From positions 1 to 53,568 of the forward strand of contig NZ_QXQQ01000008.1 of assembly GCF_003660285.1 (NCBI RefSeq): a stretch of 53,568 nucleotides of DNA, in the 5' to 3' direction. The stretch comes from Helicobacter labacensis. Its GTDB lineage: Bacteria; Campylobacterota; Campylobacteria; Campylobacterales; Helicobacteraceae. Under the pieces are notes generated by a model. The model saw only the letters and a program-made list of their open reading frames with translations. It did no database searches and had not been told where the DNA came from. Positions 9,625-18,371 of the stretch are shown here, in pieces (positions within the stretch are counted from its first letter, which is position 1; the number at the start of each line of letters is the position of its first letter). Made by a program: the position numbers and the translations under genes.

Positions 9625-10044
9625 ATGCGCGTTCCAATGACTGAATACCTGATGATCGATCTCAATAGTGAAAGGTGGCTGTGCCGTGTGTGTGGGCATG
9701 ACTTTGGGGATGCTAGAGACACTTACAAAAAAGGCACGCTCATTTACGATCGCAACCCCGAGGAGATCCACCCCCCCATTTTAGACCCCAAACGCTACCA
9801 GTACACCTTTTCTCCCGATCCTAAATTTTGCCGGATCTATGAGTACTACTGCCCCACCTGTGGGACCCAGATTGAAACCGAGTATGTCCCCCCCCATTAC
9901 CCCCCCACCATTGACATGCTTTGGGACATTGATGACTTAAAAAGGCGTTGGCAAGAGATTGGGGAGGACCCAGAAACCAGCGTGCATTATGGTCCGGGGG
10001 AAAACGCCCAAGCGGATTTGCGCGCCAAATTTGACAAAAAATAA
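9625..10044 (+). CDS. acxC: Small zinc-ribbon subunit of the ketone carboxylase (AcxC/ApcB-like)
   Basis: A 139-residue protein with two CxxC pairs, CRVCG near residues 20-24 and CPTCG near 75-79, expected to bind one zinc. It is rich in Pro, Tyr and acidic residues, as in the gamma subunit of acetone carboxylase. It lies between the two HyuA-like genes, unlike three-gene acetone carboxylase operons where the gamma gene is last. The junction is TAAGGAG followed by ATG, with the upstream stop overlapping the ribosome site, which points to near-equal expression of the subunits. Confidence 0.8.
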   Translation: MRVPMTEYLMIDLNSERWLCRVCGHDFGDARDTYKKGTLIYDRNPEEIHPPILDPKRYQYTFSPDPKFCRIYEYYCPTCGTQIETEYVPPHYPPTIDMLWDIDDLKRRWQEIGEDPETSVHYGPGENAQADLRAKFDKK

Positions 10045-10053
10045 GGAGCTGGC

Positions 10054-12195
10054 ATGAAACGCATTTCTGTAGACATTGGCGGGACTTTCACGGATTGCTT
10101 TTTTGCATGGGATGGGACTTACATTGAATCTAAATCCCTAACCACGCACCATAACCTCTCTTTGGGCTTTAATGCCGCGCTAGATAACGCCTGCAAGATG
10201 GCGGGACTTACCCGTGAGCAGGTGTTAAAAGAGGTGGATAGCGTGCGTTATGCCACCACTTTAGGCACAAACGCCCTCATTGAGGGCAAGGGTCCTAGAG
10301 TGGGAGCCATTGTTACGCATGGCTTTGAGGATACCATCCACCTTTCAAGAGGCAAGGGCTATGGGGAGGGGCTAGATGTTACCGAGCAGGGCAATATGCC
10401 CAATGCCCAACGCCCTGACCCTATCGTGCCAAGGCGTATGGTGCGCTCTGTCAAAGAGCGCGTAGATAGCGTGGGCGAAATTTTAGTCCCCCTGCAAAAA
10501 GAGGATGTGCGCAAGCAGGTGCGCGATTTGGTGGATAATGGCGCACAAGCCATTGTAGTCGCGCTCACCAATGCCACAGAGAATCCTAGCCATGAGCAAT
10601 TGGTGTTAGAAACCATCTTAGAAGAATACCCCGCCCACGAACTAGGAGCGATCCCGGTGATTTTAAGCTCCCAAGTCTCAGGGCGCAAGGGCGAGTATGT
10701 GCGCGCCAATACGACTATCATTGACGCATTTCTCTATGAAATCATGTTCCATGCCCTGAGCCAACTCAGCTCTAACTTGCGTGATAGCGGGTATGGCAAA
10801 CCCATGCTGGTGATTCACAATAGCGGAGGGATGGCACAGAGCAATTCCACAGATAGCTTGCAAACCATCCACTCTGGACCTGTGAGTGGGGTGAGTGCTT
10901 CCCAGCACCTCTCAGAAACTACAGATATTGGCAATGTGGTTTGCATGGACATGGGCGGGACTTCCTTTGACATTGGGATTTTACCCAAGGGCGGGGTCAA
11001 GCACTACGACTTCCAGCCCGTGATCTGCCGCTGGCTCGTAACTTTGCCCATGATTCACTTAAACACACTAGGAGCGGGGGGAGGATCGATTGCCACCTAC
11101 GATCGCATCCACAAGGCGGTTAAGGTGGGTCCAGAAAGTGCGGGCTCTGATCCCGGACCTGCTTGCTACGATCGCGGGGGGCTTAATCCTACGGTAACCG
11201 ATGCGGATTTGCTCCTAGGCTATTTGGATCCGGAGAATTACGCCAATGGGGTGATCCCTCTCAACCCCAAACGATCCAAATTTGTCATTGAGGACAAGCT
11301 TTGTGATGCGCTGGATTTAGATGTGATCGAGGTAGCAAAGGTCATCAAGCGCACGGTGGATGAGCAGATGGCAATTGGCATTGAAATGGAGCTTAGAAAA
11401 AACGGGGGCAATGTGGATGAATTTACCATGGTGGCTTATGGGGGCAATGGACCCCTGCATGCCTGTGGGATTGCCTACCATGCTGGGATTAATAAAATTC
11501 TCTTCCCCCCCTTTGCATCCGTGTTTTCGGCTTTGGGAGCGGGCAATATGAAGCCTTTACACATCCACGAGCGCAGTGGCTACATCGTGCTTTACGAGCC
11601 CATTGAGCGCAAGCTCTTTGATGAATACGAGCGCATGAACGAGTATATCGAGGAGCTAGAAAGACGGGGCAAGGAGGATTTACGCCGTCAAGGTTATGAC
11701 ATCTCTGGCGTGCAGCACCGCTTAGAGATGGATATGCGCTATGGCAACCAACGGGTTACTACCTCTGTGGTGCTGGACATCAACCGCTTTAATCATGTGG
11801 GCGATGTGTTGCGCGCGATTCGCACTTTCTCAGATGTCTATGCTAAGCGCTATGGCAAGGGGGTAGAAGCCCCAGAGGCCGGAGTGCGCGTGCAAACCGT
11901 GCGGGTAGCAACCTTCATTGAAACCGATGTGGTGCATTTTAAAGAGCTCTACAGCGATCACAAGCGCACAATCCCTAGCGCTAAGAGCCACCGCAAGGTG
12001 TATTATGTGGATGAAAAAGAACCCATTGAAACCCCTATTTACGATGAAAGCGTGTTGAACGCTAACTATGTCATCCACGGACCTGCCATCATCACCACCA
12101 AGAGCACCACCTACTTGATTGAGAAAAATTGGCGCGTAGAACCCACGCCTCAAGGTGCTGCTTGGCTTTTAAAAGACGGAGTAGATTCTAAATAA
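10054..12195 (+). CDS. acxA: Acetone carboxylase beta-type subunit (HyuA family)
   Basis: A 713-residue HyuA/oxoprolinase family protein. Its ASKHA motifs are VDIGGTFTD at residues 5-13, TTLGTNALIEGKGP near 75-90, and CMDMGGTSFDIG in the middle; ETDVVHF and HGPAIITT mark the C-terminal domain. It is the best match here to the beta subunit of acetone carboxylase, which uses ATP to activate substrate. It joins its neighbours by the same TAAGGAG plus ATG junction. Acetone, acetophenone or another small ketone are possible substrates; the sequence alone does not choose. Confidence 0.9.
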   Translation: MKRISVDIGGTFTDCFFAWDGTYIESKSLTTHHNLSLGFNAALDNACKMAGLTREQVLKEVDSVRYATTLGTNALIEGKGPRVGAIVTHGFEDTIHLSRGKGYGEGLDVTEQGNMPNAQRPDPIVPRRMVRSVKERVDSVGEILVPLQKEDVRKQVRDLVDNGAQAIVVALTNATENPSHEQLVLETILEEYPAHELGAIPVILSSQVSGRKGEYVRANTTIIDAFLYEIMFHALSQLSSNLRDSGYGKPMLVIHNSGGMAQSNSTDSLQTIHSGPVSGVSASQHLSETTDIGNVVCMDMGGTSFDIGILPKGGVKHYDFQPVICRWLVTLPMIHLNTLGAGGGSIATYDRIHKAVKVGPESAGSDPGPACYDRGGLNPTVTDADLLLGYLDPENYANGVIPLNPKRSKFVIEDKLCDALDLDVIEVAKVIKRTVDEQMAIGIEMELRKNGGNVDEFTMVAYGGNGPLHACGIAYHAGINKILFPPFASVFSALGAGNMKPLHIHERSGYIVLYEPIERKLFDEYERMNEYIEELERRGKEDLRRQGYDISGVQHRLEMDMRYGNQRVTTSVVLDINRFNHVGDVLRAIRTFSDVYAKRYGKGVEAPEAGVRVQTVRVATFIETDVVHFKELYSDHKRTIPSAKSHRKVYYVDEKEPIETPIYDESVLNANYVIHGPAIITTKSTTYLIEKNWRVEPTPQGAAWLLKDGVDSK

Positions 12196-12204
12196 GGAGA
12201 GAAC

Positions 12205-14562
12205 ATGCAAAACCAAGGAACCCATGTGCAAGCCCACAAACACCCCCATGCCCACAGCCACCACGAACACGCCCCCAAAAAGGAGCTCAGCGCGGAGGAA
12301 CAAGCGTGGGTGGATGATTTTATGAACGAAACCACCCTCTTTTTAGGTCCCGATCCAGCCATCATGCGCCACCACTCTATTGCTAAACGCACTCCCCTAG
12401 AAGAGGAGGTGCTTAAAAAAGGGGGTAATCCTCTGCTCTATGATAGGATTCGCCGCCGCCTAAGTGGCTCTTTAGATGAAGCCTTTGAGATGTGTGAGAG
12501 CATGGGGGCAGCTCCGGGGGCAAAATGGGCGGATTTGTCCGTAGCGGTCTATACTTCTAGCGGGGATGTGTGCTATATGTCTAATCGGGGTGTGATCGCC
12601 TTTGCCGCCGTCTTGCACCACCCGATTCGCTACATCATGAAGTATTGGAAGGACGAGCCCACCGTGGGGATTCATCCCGGGGATGGTTTTTTCCACAATG
12701 ACGCGCGCTTTGGGTGCGTGCATAACACCGATCAATCCATGCTCACTCCGGTAATTCGCAATGGAGAGATCATCGCTTGGGTGGGCGCGACCATCCACGA
12801 GGGCGAAAATGGGGCATGTGAGCCCGGGGGGATGCCCTCTGGCTCTGAAACCCCCTTTGATGATGGCTTGCGCGGGAGTCCTATGAAAATTGTTGAGCGG
12901 GGCAAATTGCGCCGGGATTTGCTCACCTTTTTGCAACACTCCACGCGCGATCCTAAGTTGATGCTCGCCGACATTAAGGTCAAAATGGGAGCAGTGCGCC
13001 GGGTGATGGACATTGTGGATCGCATGATCGATGAATATGGCATCGATGCCTTTGTGGGGGCAATTCGCATGACTGTGGAGGATGTGGAAAACGAAGTGCG
13101 CCGCCGTATCGCTGCCATGCCCGATGGCATGGTAACCGTGGAGCAATTTGTCGACTCCACACTCAAAGAAAATATCTTGATCAAATTTGCCTGCAAGATC
13201 ACAGTCAAGGGCGATCACATGACTGTGGATTTGAGAGGCTCTGGCAAGGAGATCATCAACCGCGCCATCAATTCTCCCCTAGCCTCCACGAAGGCGTTCT
13301 TTGCCCAAGCGATTTTAAATCACTGGTGGCCCGATCTGCCCCGCTCTACAGGGGCGCTCTCACCCATTGAGATCATCTCCGATGAGGGCACTTGGGGGGA
13401 TTGCTCTTATGACGCGCCCAATGGGCAAAATTTGCAAGCCTCCTTTAGGGCATTTAGCGCTTTGCAGATCGCTTATGCCAAATTGCAATTCTCCATGCAC
13501 ACCAAATACGCCAATGTCCTAGCCCCTTGGTTTAACCAAATCAACGACTTTTTATGGGGTGGGGAGACTCAACATGGCGAGCAGGTGGGCAACTTGTGCG
13601 CGGATTTGAATGGCATGGGCGGGGGGGCAAAAGCCTTTAGAGATGGCGAGGATGCAGTCGCGCCCTTGTTCTGTGCGATGGCAGACATTGGCGAACAAGA
13701 GGTGATGGAAGAAGAAGTGCCCTTCTTGCAACTAGTGAGCAAGCGCGTGGTGCGCGACAATCAGGGCTTTGGCAAGTATAGAGGGGGCATGGGCTATGAA
13801 ATGATTGTGGCTGCGCGCAACACACCCGAATGGGGCTTTATGACCGTAACTTCGGGGGCGAAATTCTCTAGTGTGCCCGGGCTCTTTGGGGGCTATGGGT
13901 GTGCGACTTACCCCCTAGCGATGGTCAAGGGGATCAATATCTTTGAGATCATTAAGAAAAACCCCGAAGAGTTTGACCTCTCTATGGAGCGCGTGATGAA
14001 TGAACGCCCCTTTAAAGGGGGGGTTTATACCACCTACCACATGGGCTTGCAATTTGACCGCTCCCAAGAGGGCGAGCTTTACATGATCGCCCAAGGCTGT
14101 GGGGGGGGTTATGGGGATGTGCTCGAGCGCGATCCTGAGATGGTGATGGAGGATTTACAAATCGGGCGCATCTCTGAACATGTCGCCTCCAACATCTACA
14201 AAGTGGTTTGGGACAAAGAGACTTTTGTCGTGGATGAGCAAGCCACCGCCCAGCTGCGCGCCAATGAGCGCAAAGCCCGCTTAAAAAGGGGACTGCCTTA
14301 CGATGAGTTTGTCAAAAAACATGTCAAGGACGAACCGCCCAAGGACCTTTACTACTATGGCTCCTGGGGCGAGGACAACCCTGAAGAGTTGATTGCCACC
14401 GTGTGGGATCACCACGGACCCAAACGCATTAAAGGCAAGCTCAAAGACATCCCCCTAGTGGTGATGCCCAACCGCCATGTCGTCAAAATCGCCCAGCTAG
14501 AAAAACGGGTTGAGGAGTTAGAGATCAAATACGAGGGGGGCGTGCGGCCTAAATTGGTTTAG
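12205..14562 (+). CDS. acxB: Acetone carboxylase alpha-type subunit (HyuB family) with His-rich N-terminus
   Basis: A 785-residue HyuB/hydantoinase B family protein, the carboxylating subunit of acetone and acetophenone carboxylases. The body has the expected HPGDGFFHNDARFG and ATIHEGENGACEPGG motifs. Residues 7-23 form an unusual His-rich head (HVQAHKHPHAHSHHEHA) before the conserved region, which could store or deliver a metal; acetone carboxylases are manganese enzymes as I recall. The C-terminus ends in a short coiled coil (AQLEKRVEELEIK). It is the last gene of the operon and is followed by a hairpin terminator. Confidence 0.9.
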   Translation: MQNQGTHVQAHKHPHAHSHHEHAPKKELSAEEQAWVDDFMNETTLFLGPDPAIMRHHSIAKRTPLEEEVLKKGGNPLLYDRIRRRLSGSLDEAFEMCESMGAAPGAKWADLSVAVYTSSGDVCYMSNRGVIAFAAVLHHPIRYIMKYWKDEPTVGIHPGDGFFHNDARFGCVHNTDQSMLTPVIRNGEIIAWVGATIHEGENGACEPGGMPSGSETPFDDGLRGSPMKIVERGKLRRDLLTFLQHSTRDPKLMLADIKVKMGAVRRVMDIVDRMIDEYGIDAFVGAIRMTVEDVENEVRRRIAAMPDGMVTVEQFVDSTLKENILIKFACKITVKGDHMTVDLRGSGKEIINRAINSPLASTKAFFAQAILNHWWPDLPRSTGALSPIEIISDEGTWGDCSYDAPNGQNLQASFRAFSALQIAYAKLQFSMHTKYANVLAPWFNQINDFLWGGETQHGEQVGNLCADLNGMGGGAKAFRDGEDAVAPLFCAMADIGEQEVMEEEVPFLQLVSKRVVRDNQGFGKYRGGMGYEMIVAARNTPEWGFMTVTSGAKFSSVPGLFGGYGCATYPLAMVKGINIFEIIKKNPEEFDLSMERVMNERPFKGGVYTTYHMGLQFDRSQEGELYMIAQGCGGGYGDVLERDPEMVMEDLQIGRISEHVASNIYKVVWDKETFVVDEQATAQLRANERKARLKRGLPYDEFVKKHVKDEPPKDLYYYGSWGEDNPEELIATVWDHHGPKRIKGKLKDIPLVVMPNRHVVKIAQLEKRVEELEIKYEGGVRPKLV

Positions 14563-14576
14563 GCTACAGCTAGATT

Positions 14577-14595
14577 GGGCACGCACAGCGTGCCC
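14577..14595 (+). terminator. Hairpin at the end of the ketone carboxylase operon
   Basis: A perfect eight-base inverted repeat, GGGCACGC and GCGTGCCC around an ACA loop, starts 14 bases after the last stop codon. The following bases are TCTTAA rather than a long T run, so it may be a weak or Rho-assisted terminator. Confidence 0.55.
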
Positions 14596-14927
14596 TCTTA
14601 AACTCCAAAAGCCTCTCTCAACACCCGATCAAAAGAGCCAAACACATTGCCTAAATCGATAAAGAAAAAGCGCGCACGCACACAAGTGCGCTCCCCCTAA
14701 GCCCAAAAAAGATTAAACACTTGGCACACATTAAAAAACTTGACAAATTAACTAAAAAATGCCTAAAATGCGCCCAGCTTGAAAGTTCTTTGACTTATCA
14801 GTGTTGCAACAATGACATAGAGTGCGCCAGTGCACGCCTAGAGAGATGTCCTTACACATATTCTTTAGCGCGCGGGTATTCCCTATTTTAGGGCGTGCGT
14901 GTTCTTAAGGGAGTTGGGGGGGTTCCT
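14596..14927. other. Non-coding junction between chromosome-like and plasmid-like DNA
   Basis: About 330 bases with no supported gene. It holds AT-rich stretches near 14735-14765 with a TTGACA-like hexamer (14739), and short GC-rich pieces. It separates the metabolic operon from the rep gene and is the likeliest place for the left integration border. I saw no clean attachment site or target duplication. Confidence 0.4.
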
Positions 14928-16232
14928 TTACAAAATGAGTTTTTGATTGGGTATCGCCACGCTTTTTTCTTGAAATTCTTTGTCATCTCTGTAGTATTTT
15001 GCTACAACCTTGTAACCCTCTTGCTCGCGTTGTATGTTCTCAATCACAAAAAAGACATTGGGCTCTTTAGGTTTGCAAAACGCCATGCCTAGAGTTTGCA
15101 TCATCGCCTCATCTTGTTTGGTTTGTTTGCGTTGTTTGATGGATTTCTTGATCTCTTTGATAGTTTGTTTGCTTGTAATCTCCCATGCAATGGTTCTCAA
15201 ATCTCTTTGGGCTTGTTCTTTGTCCTTGCTTGTCTTAGTGAGTGGTTGGAAGTAGAATTGGATATGGGTGATGCGATTGCCCATGCCCTTAGTTTTTAGT
15301 TTCTCATAGCAAAGATTTTCAAAGTGGGGGAGCTTGTGGAGCTCTTTGAGAGCGGGTTTGAGGATAGCGCGTTCAACTACTTCAAGTAACTTGACACTTG
15401 CAGGTATCCCCATCAACTCCCTAAACTCACTCCACTCTCTCTTAGGAGGCACTCCCGTGCTTTTCCATTGCTTGAGTAGTCTATAAAGAGTCTTGGCGTA
15501 TTTGCTACGGATACCCTGAAACTCTAAGAGCTCAAATGAAGTGAAGTTAGCGTTTAAGAAGTTGAGCAAGTAACCAAAGTAAGGCATATTCACTTGGATT
15601 TCTATGCTCTTGACTTGAGTCTTTTGGGTGTCGTGGTAGTTAATGCGAAACTTCCTAAAGAGCATAATGCTCTCTTCAGCACGGGGGTAGAGTATCCAAA
15701 AGTTAGCTAGTCTAATATTTTTCCAAAGTCTTTTGACAACACCGCTCAACTCATTTTTACTGATTTTAACCGCATGCACCATTGCTTTAATTTCATCAAT
15801 ATTAAACACCAAGAGATCATCTTGCTTATCCTTGAGCTTTTGAAAGATCGCAAAGAGCAAGTTTGTTTCTAATGCGCTCAGTCTACCTAGAGACACAGAA
15901 TTGACATCGTTATGAAAAGTAACATACTTCTCAGCAATGGGGTTATGGAGTGTGGGTTGGGACTGGGTGATAACTGGGGTTGCTGGGGATTGTAGGGATT
16001 GGGCTTCTTGGTGGGTGGATAGTTGTGTAGCGACTTCTGAGTTTGTCTGCGATGTTATAGTTTGCTGGCTTGATCTGTGTTGTGTGAGTGTGTCTTTGGA
16101 CTGAGTTTGATCTAGAAGTTGGGTGGTAGGAGGAGTTTGTCTGGTTAACTCTACTAACTTTTTGAGGCAGTCGGTCTTTTCTCTTTCCAAGGATTGTTTG
16201 TAAGCTGTGTTTGTTTCATCATCAATCAACAT
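14928..16232 (-). CDS. Plasmid replication initiator Rep (Rep_3 / RepE type), first copy
   Basis: A 434-residue initiator of theta-replicating Helicobacter plasmids. Residues 1-105 are low-complexity, rich in Gln, Thr and Ser. The Rep_3 core follows, with two winged-helix halves, starting near KYVTFHNDVNSVSLG and including NMPYFGYLLNFLNANF and AKTLYRLLKQWKS. The second copy near 44 kb begins 18 residues earlier; here the matching codons are shifted and one is TAA where the other has CAA, so this gene must start at the ATG at 16232, without a clear ribosome site. The C-terminal 60 residues differ from the other copy. The DNA-binding core looks intact, so the protein could still be active. Confidence 0.85.
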   Translation of the reverse strand: MLIDDETNTAYKQSLEREKTDCLKKLVELTRQTPPTTQLLDQTQSKDTLTQHRSSQQTITSQTNSEVATQLSTHQEAQSLQSPATPVITQSQPTLHNPIAEKYVTFHNDVNSVSLGRLSALETNLLFAIFQKLKDKQDDLLVFNIDEIKAMVHAVKISKNELSGVVKRLWKNIRLANFWILYPRAEESIMLFRKFRINYHDTQKTQVKSIEIQVNMPYFGYLLNFLNANFTSFELLEFQGIRSKYAKTLYRLLKQWKSTGVPPKREWSEFRELMGIPASVKLLEVVERAILKPALKELHKLPHFENLCYEKLKTKGMGNRITHIQFYFQPLTKTSKDKEQAQRDLRTIAWEITSKQTIKEIKKSIKQRKQTKQDEAMMQTLGMAFCKPKEPNVFFVIENIQREQEGYKVVAKYYRDDKEFQEKSVAIPNQKLIL

Positions 16233-17376
16233 TTACAGATCATTGAGCGTTGCATTAAGGTTTGTTTTTGTCCCTGCCCTCCCATTGCTATCTGTCCTCA
16301 TCTATAAATTTATGCGGTATTGTATGGATTAAAAATTTAATTATGCCTATTAGTGTGGATTTTACTGCCTATTACTCTCCACGAGCTCCGCGGGGGGTCT
16401 AAAAGGTTAAAAAAGCGAAGCTTTTTAAAAAGGTTAAAAACCTGCGCATGCATGCATGCGCGCGCATGGCGCGGGCGCGCATAATGCGCGGGACTCGCGC
16501 GCGCATGCGCGAGCTTTGCTTAAAAAAAAACGAGAAATTTTGCTAGATCGTGGTGAATCGCTAGGTAAGCCAAGCTTGCGCTTGGCATTCATATTGCTAT
16601 TGGGGGCAAGCCCCCAAACCCCCAAGAGAGGGCTTTTGAAGTGAGGAGAAAGGGTAGATAGCAGGATGGATGATTCAAGAGTTTTTGGGAGAAACGCGGT
16701 TTGTGAAAAGAGGGGTAGAGCAGATATAGCGTTTAAAAGCCCGTACAACGCTTTGGAGAGGTTAAAGAGTAGGGGAAAATAAGTTAGTGGTATTGTTGCG
16801 ATTGTAGAGCCTCCTAGGGGGCTAGAAAGGGCATTCAAGTGAATGCGGAGAGATGACAAAAACGATTTACGCCTAGAAATCGCTCAAAAAATGGCTTTTT
16901 GGGTCTTGCATTGAGAGTTTTTAGAGCTTTGAGAAGTAGATGGGATTGTTTGTTTAGAGTGCTTGGAGTTTTTGGGTAAAAGTGCCTGTTTTTGTCTTGT
17001 CAAGCAAGTGAAGCAAAGCCCTAAATCAAATATAGCGTTTAGAGCGATTTTAAGGGGTCATAGAGCGCAAGGTTAGGGGTTAGGAGTATCAAACTATGGT
17101 TTGGTGGTTGGAAGCGATTGTAGTGGCTTGTATGTAAAAAAAGATCAACACGGTGTATGAGAGCAAAAAGTTTGTATCAACATCTTAGATATTGCGCTCC
17201 ACCACATTCTGCCCTCTGATTATTCACACCTGACCTTTTAAGCAAAAGACTTTAAGTGTGTCGGTGCTGTTTAGCTGTCTGTTTCAAACTATAGCGTTTT
17301 TAGTGTATTTAAAGGTTCGTAGAGCGAAAAGTTAGTTCGTAGAGCGAAAAGTTAGGGGGGTGCGTCTGTATTCTTT
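16233..17376. other. Replicon upstream region with hairpins and dispersed repeats, candidate oriV
   Basis: No convincing gene in 1.1 kb. Visible structures: a stem AAAAAGC/GCTTTTT near 16411-16427 flanked by GGTTAAAA repeats; an alternating purine-pyrimidine GC block near 16441-16515; a GCCAAGC/GCTTGGC hairpin near 16570-16587; a TTGGGGGC/GCCCCCAA hairpin near 16599-16616. Degenerate repeats with the cores ATATAGCGTTT, TAGAGCGCAAGGTTAGGG and AGCGATTGTAG occur near 16720-16815, 17030-17115 and 17287-17400. Much of this block recurs upstream of the second rep gene (45010-45570). Repeats plus an adjacent initiator suggest an origin, but true iterons are not proven. Confidence 0.5.
17316..17355 (+). 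repeat. Perfect 20-base tandem duplication
   Basis: Two exact head-to-tail copies of a 20-base unit that begins TTCGTAGAGCG and ends AAAAGTTAG, at 17316-17335 and 17336-17355. The unit is one version of the dispersed repeat in this replicon region, so the array can evidently grow by slippage or recombination. Confidence 0.8.
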
Positions 17377-17406
17377 TTGTTCAAAAGCGATTGTAGAGCC
17401 GTTAAA

Positions 17407-18273
17407 ATGGCTAGAAACACGATGTACCCTATTTTAGGCGGTTGGCAAGGGCTAGAATGTGGCAGAAAAGCCGATAGCGTGGGTGTTTGCGGGGGTTTAA
17501 AGATTGGGCAAGGTAGGGTTGGGTATAGTTTTGGCACAAATGGCACACAAACTAAGTGGCTTGTCTTTGCTCCAAAGGGAGCACTTTTTAGAACCTTGCG
17601 TGTTACGCTCACGCACCACAGCAACGCTATAGAGGGTTTAAGTTTACAATTAGGCGAAACCAAGCAACTTTTAGAAAAGGGTTTAACCGCTCCCAACAAG
17701 CCCCTACACGAACAGCTTGTTATTTTGGGGTTTGCCAATGCCTATGACTTGGTTGTGCGTGAGGCTAGCAACAAAGACACGCTTTTAACCACAGATTTTA
17801 TTAAGGATTTGCACTACTTGTTGTTTAAGATGGCTTTAGACATAACCCCGCAATTTGTTTCAGTGCCCATCGGCACTTACCGCACAGCTGAAGTTAGCAT
17901 TGCGGGTGCAAAGTTTAACACCACCCCTCCCCATCTTGTTTCTCAAAAGTTAGAAAACTTGTTGTTTCAACACCCAAGCAATGCCCTTAACCTAGCCAAA
18001 ATTGCTATGTTTCATGCCGAATATGAGCGTATCCACCCTTTCATTGATGGCAATGGGCGCACGGGTCGGTTGATTATGGCGTTTCAAGCTATCCAAAACA
18101 ACTTAACTCCACCTTTGATTATGGACAACCAACGGAACGAATATTTAAGTCTTTTGGAAAATTGCCAAACGGATAGCGATTATGTGTCGTTTGTCCATTT
18201 TTTAGAGCGTTGCCAAGAGCAAAGCTTAGAACATGTGAAACAAAATACTTTAAGCCACAAATATAGGCTTTAG
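17407..18273 (+). CDS. Fic-domain protein (class II), N-terminus replaced
   Basis: A Fic-family protein of about 288 residues, probably AMP-transferring. The core HPFIDGNGRTGR carries the catalytic His and the phosphate-binding Asn, Gly and Arg. An N-terminal inhibitory helix motif, SNAIEG (form SxxxEG), shows the self-inhibited class. Residues before about 65 do not resemble any Fic N-terminus I know and come from the dispersed-repeat DNA, so the original start was probably lost. ATG 17407 is a guess; an upstream TTG at 17377 is in frame. The last ten residues, QNTLSHKYRL, recur at the end of the CtkA-like kinase that follows. Target unknown. Confidence 0.8.
   Translation: MARNTMYPILGGWQGLECGRKADSVGVCGGLKIGQGRVGYSFGTNGTQTKWLVFAPKGALFRTLRVTLTHHSNAIEGLSLQLGETKQLLEKGLTAPNKPLHEQLVILGFANAYDLVVREASNKDTLLTTDFIKDLHYLLFKMALDITPQFVSVPIGTYRTAEVSIAGAKFNTTPPHLVSQKLENLLFQHPSNALNLAKIAMFHAEYERIHPFIDGNGRTGRLIMAFQAIQNNLTPPLIMDNQRNEYLSLLENCQTDSDYVSFVHFLERCQEQSLEHVKQNTLSHKYRL
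18241..18273 (+). repeat. C-terminal tail repeat, copy 1 (end of Fic gene)
   Basis: The last ten codons plus stop encode QNTLSHKYRL. They match 19251-19283 at nine of ten residues and about 85% of bases, with similarity continuing a few bases past both stop codons (TAGCA). Confidence 0.85.
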
Positions 18274-18371
18274 CAGATGGCGGACACTAGCATTCACACA
18301 TAGGGTGGGTGAAGTGGGAATGGCTTAGAATTTTTGAACATCACGCAACTGACGCAAAAAGGAAAAAGGGC

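Noticed and set aside
12472-13218. Long open frame (248 codons) antisense to the HyuB-like gene
   Set aside because: It lies wholly inside a well-supported gene on the other strand, is rich in His, Pro and Arg as expected from a shadow frame, and has no ribosome site.
14740-14890. Possible tRNA or small RNA gene at the chromosome-plasmid border
   Set aside because: No cloverleaf or CCA-ending acceptor stem could be drawn; only short GC-rich inverted pieces.
16434-16859. 141-codon minus-strand frame in the rep upstream region
   Set aside because: It crosses the hairpins and the alternating GC tract; composition (Ser, Leu, Ala, Cys-rich end) is what those repeats force, and the second rep block does not keep it open.
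17287-17400. CRISPR-like array
   Set aside because: The repeats are degenerate or directly tandem, with no regular spacers and no cas genes nearby.
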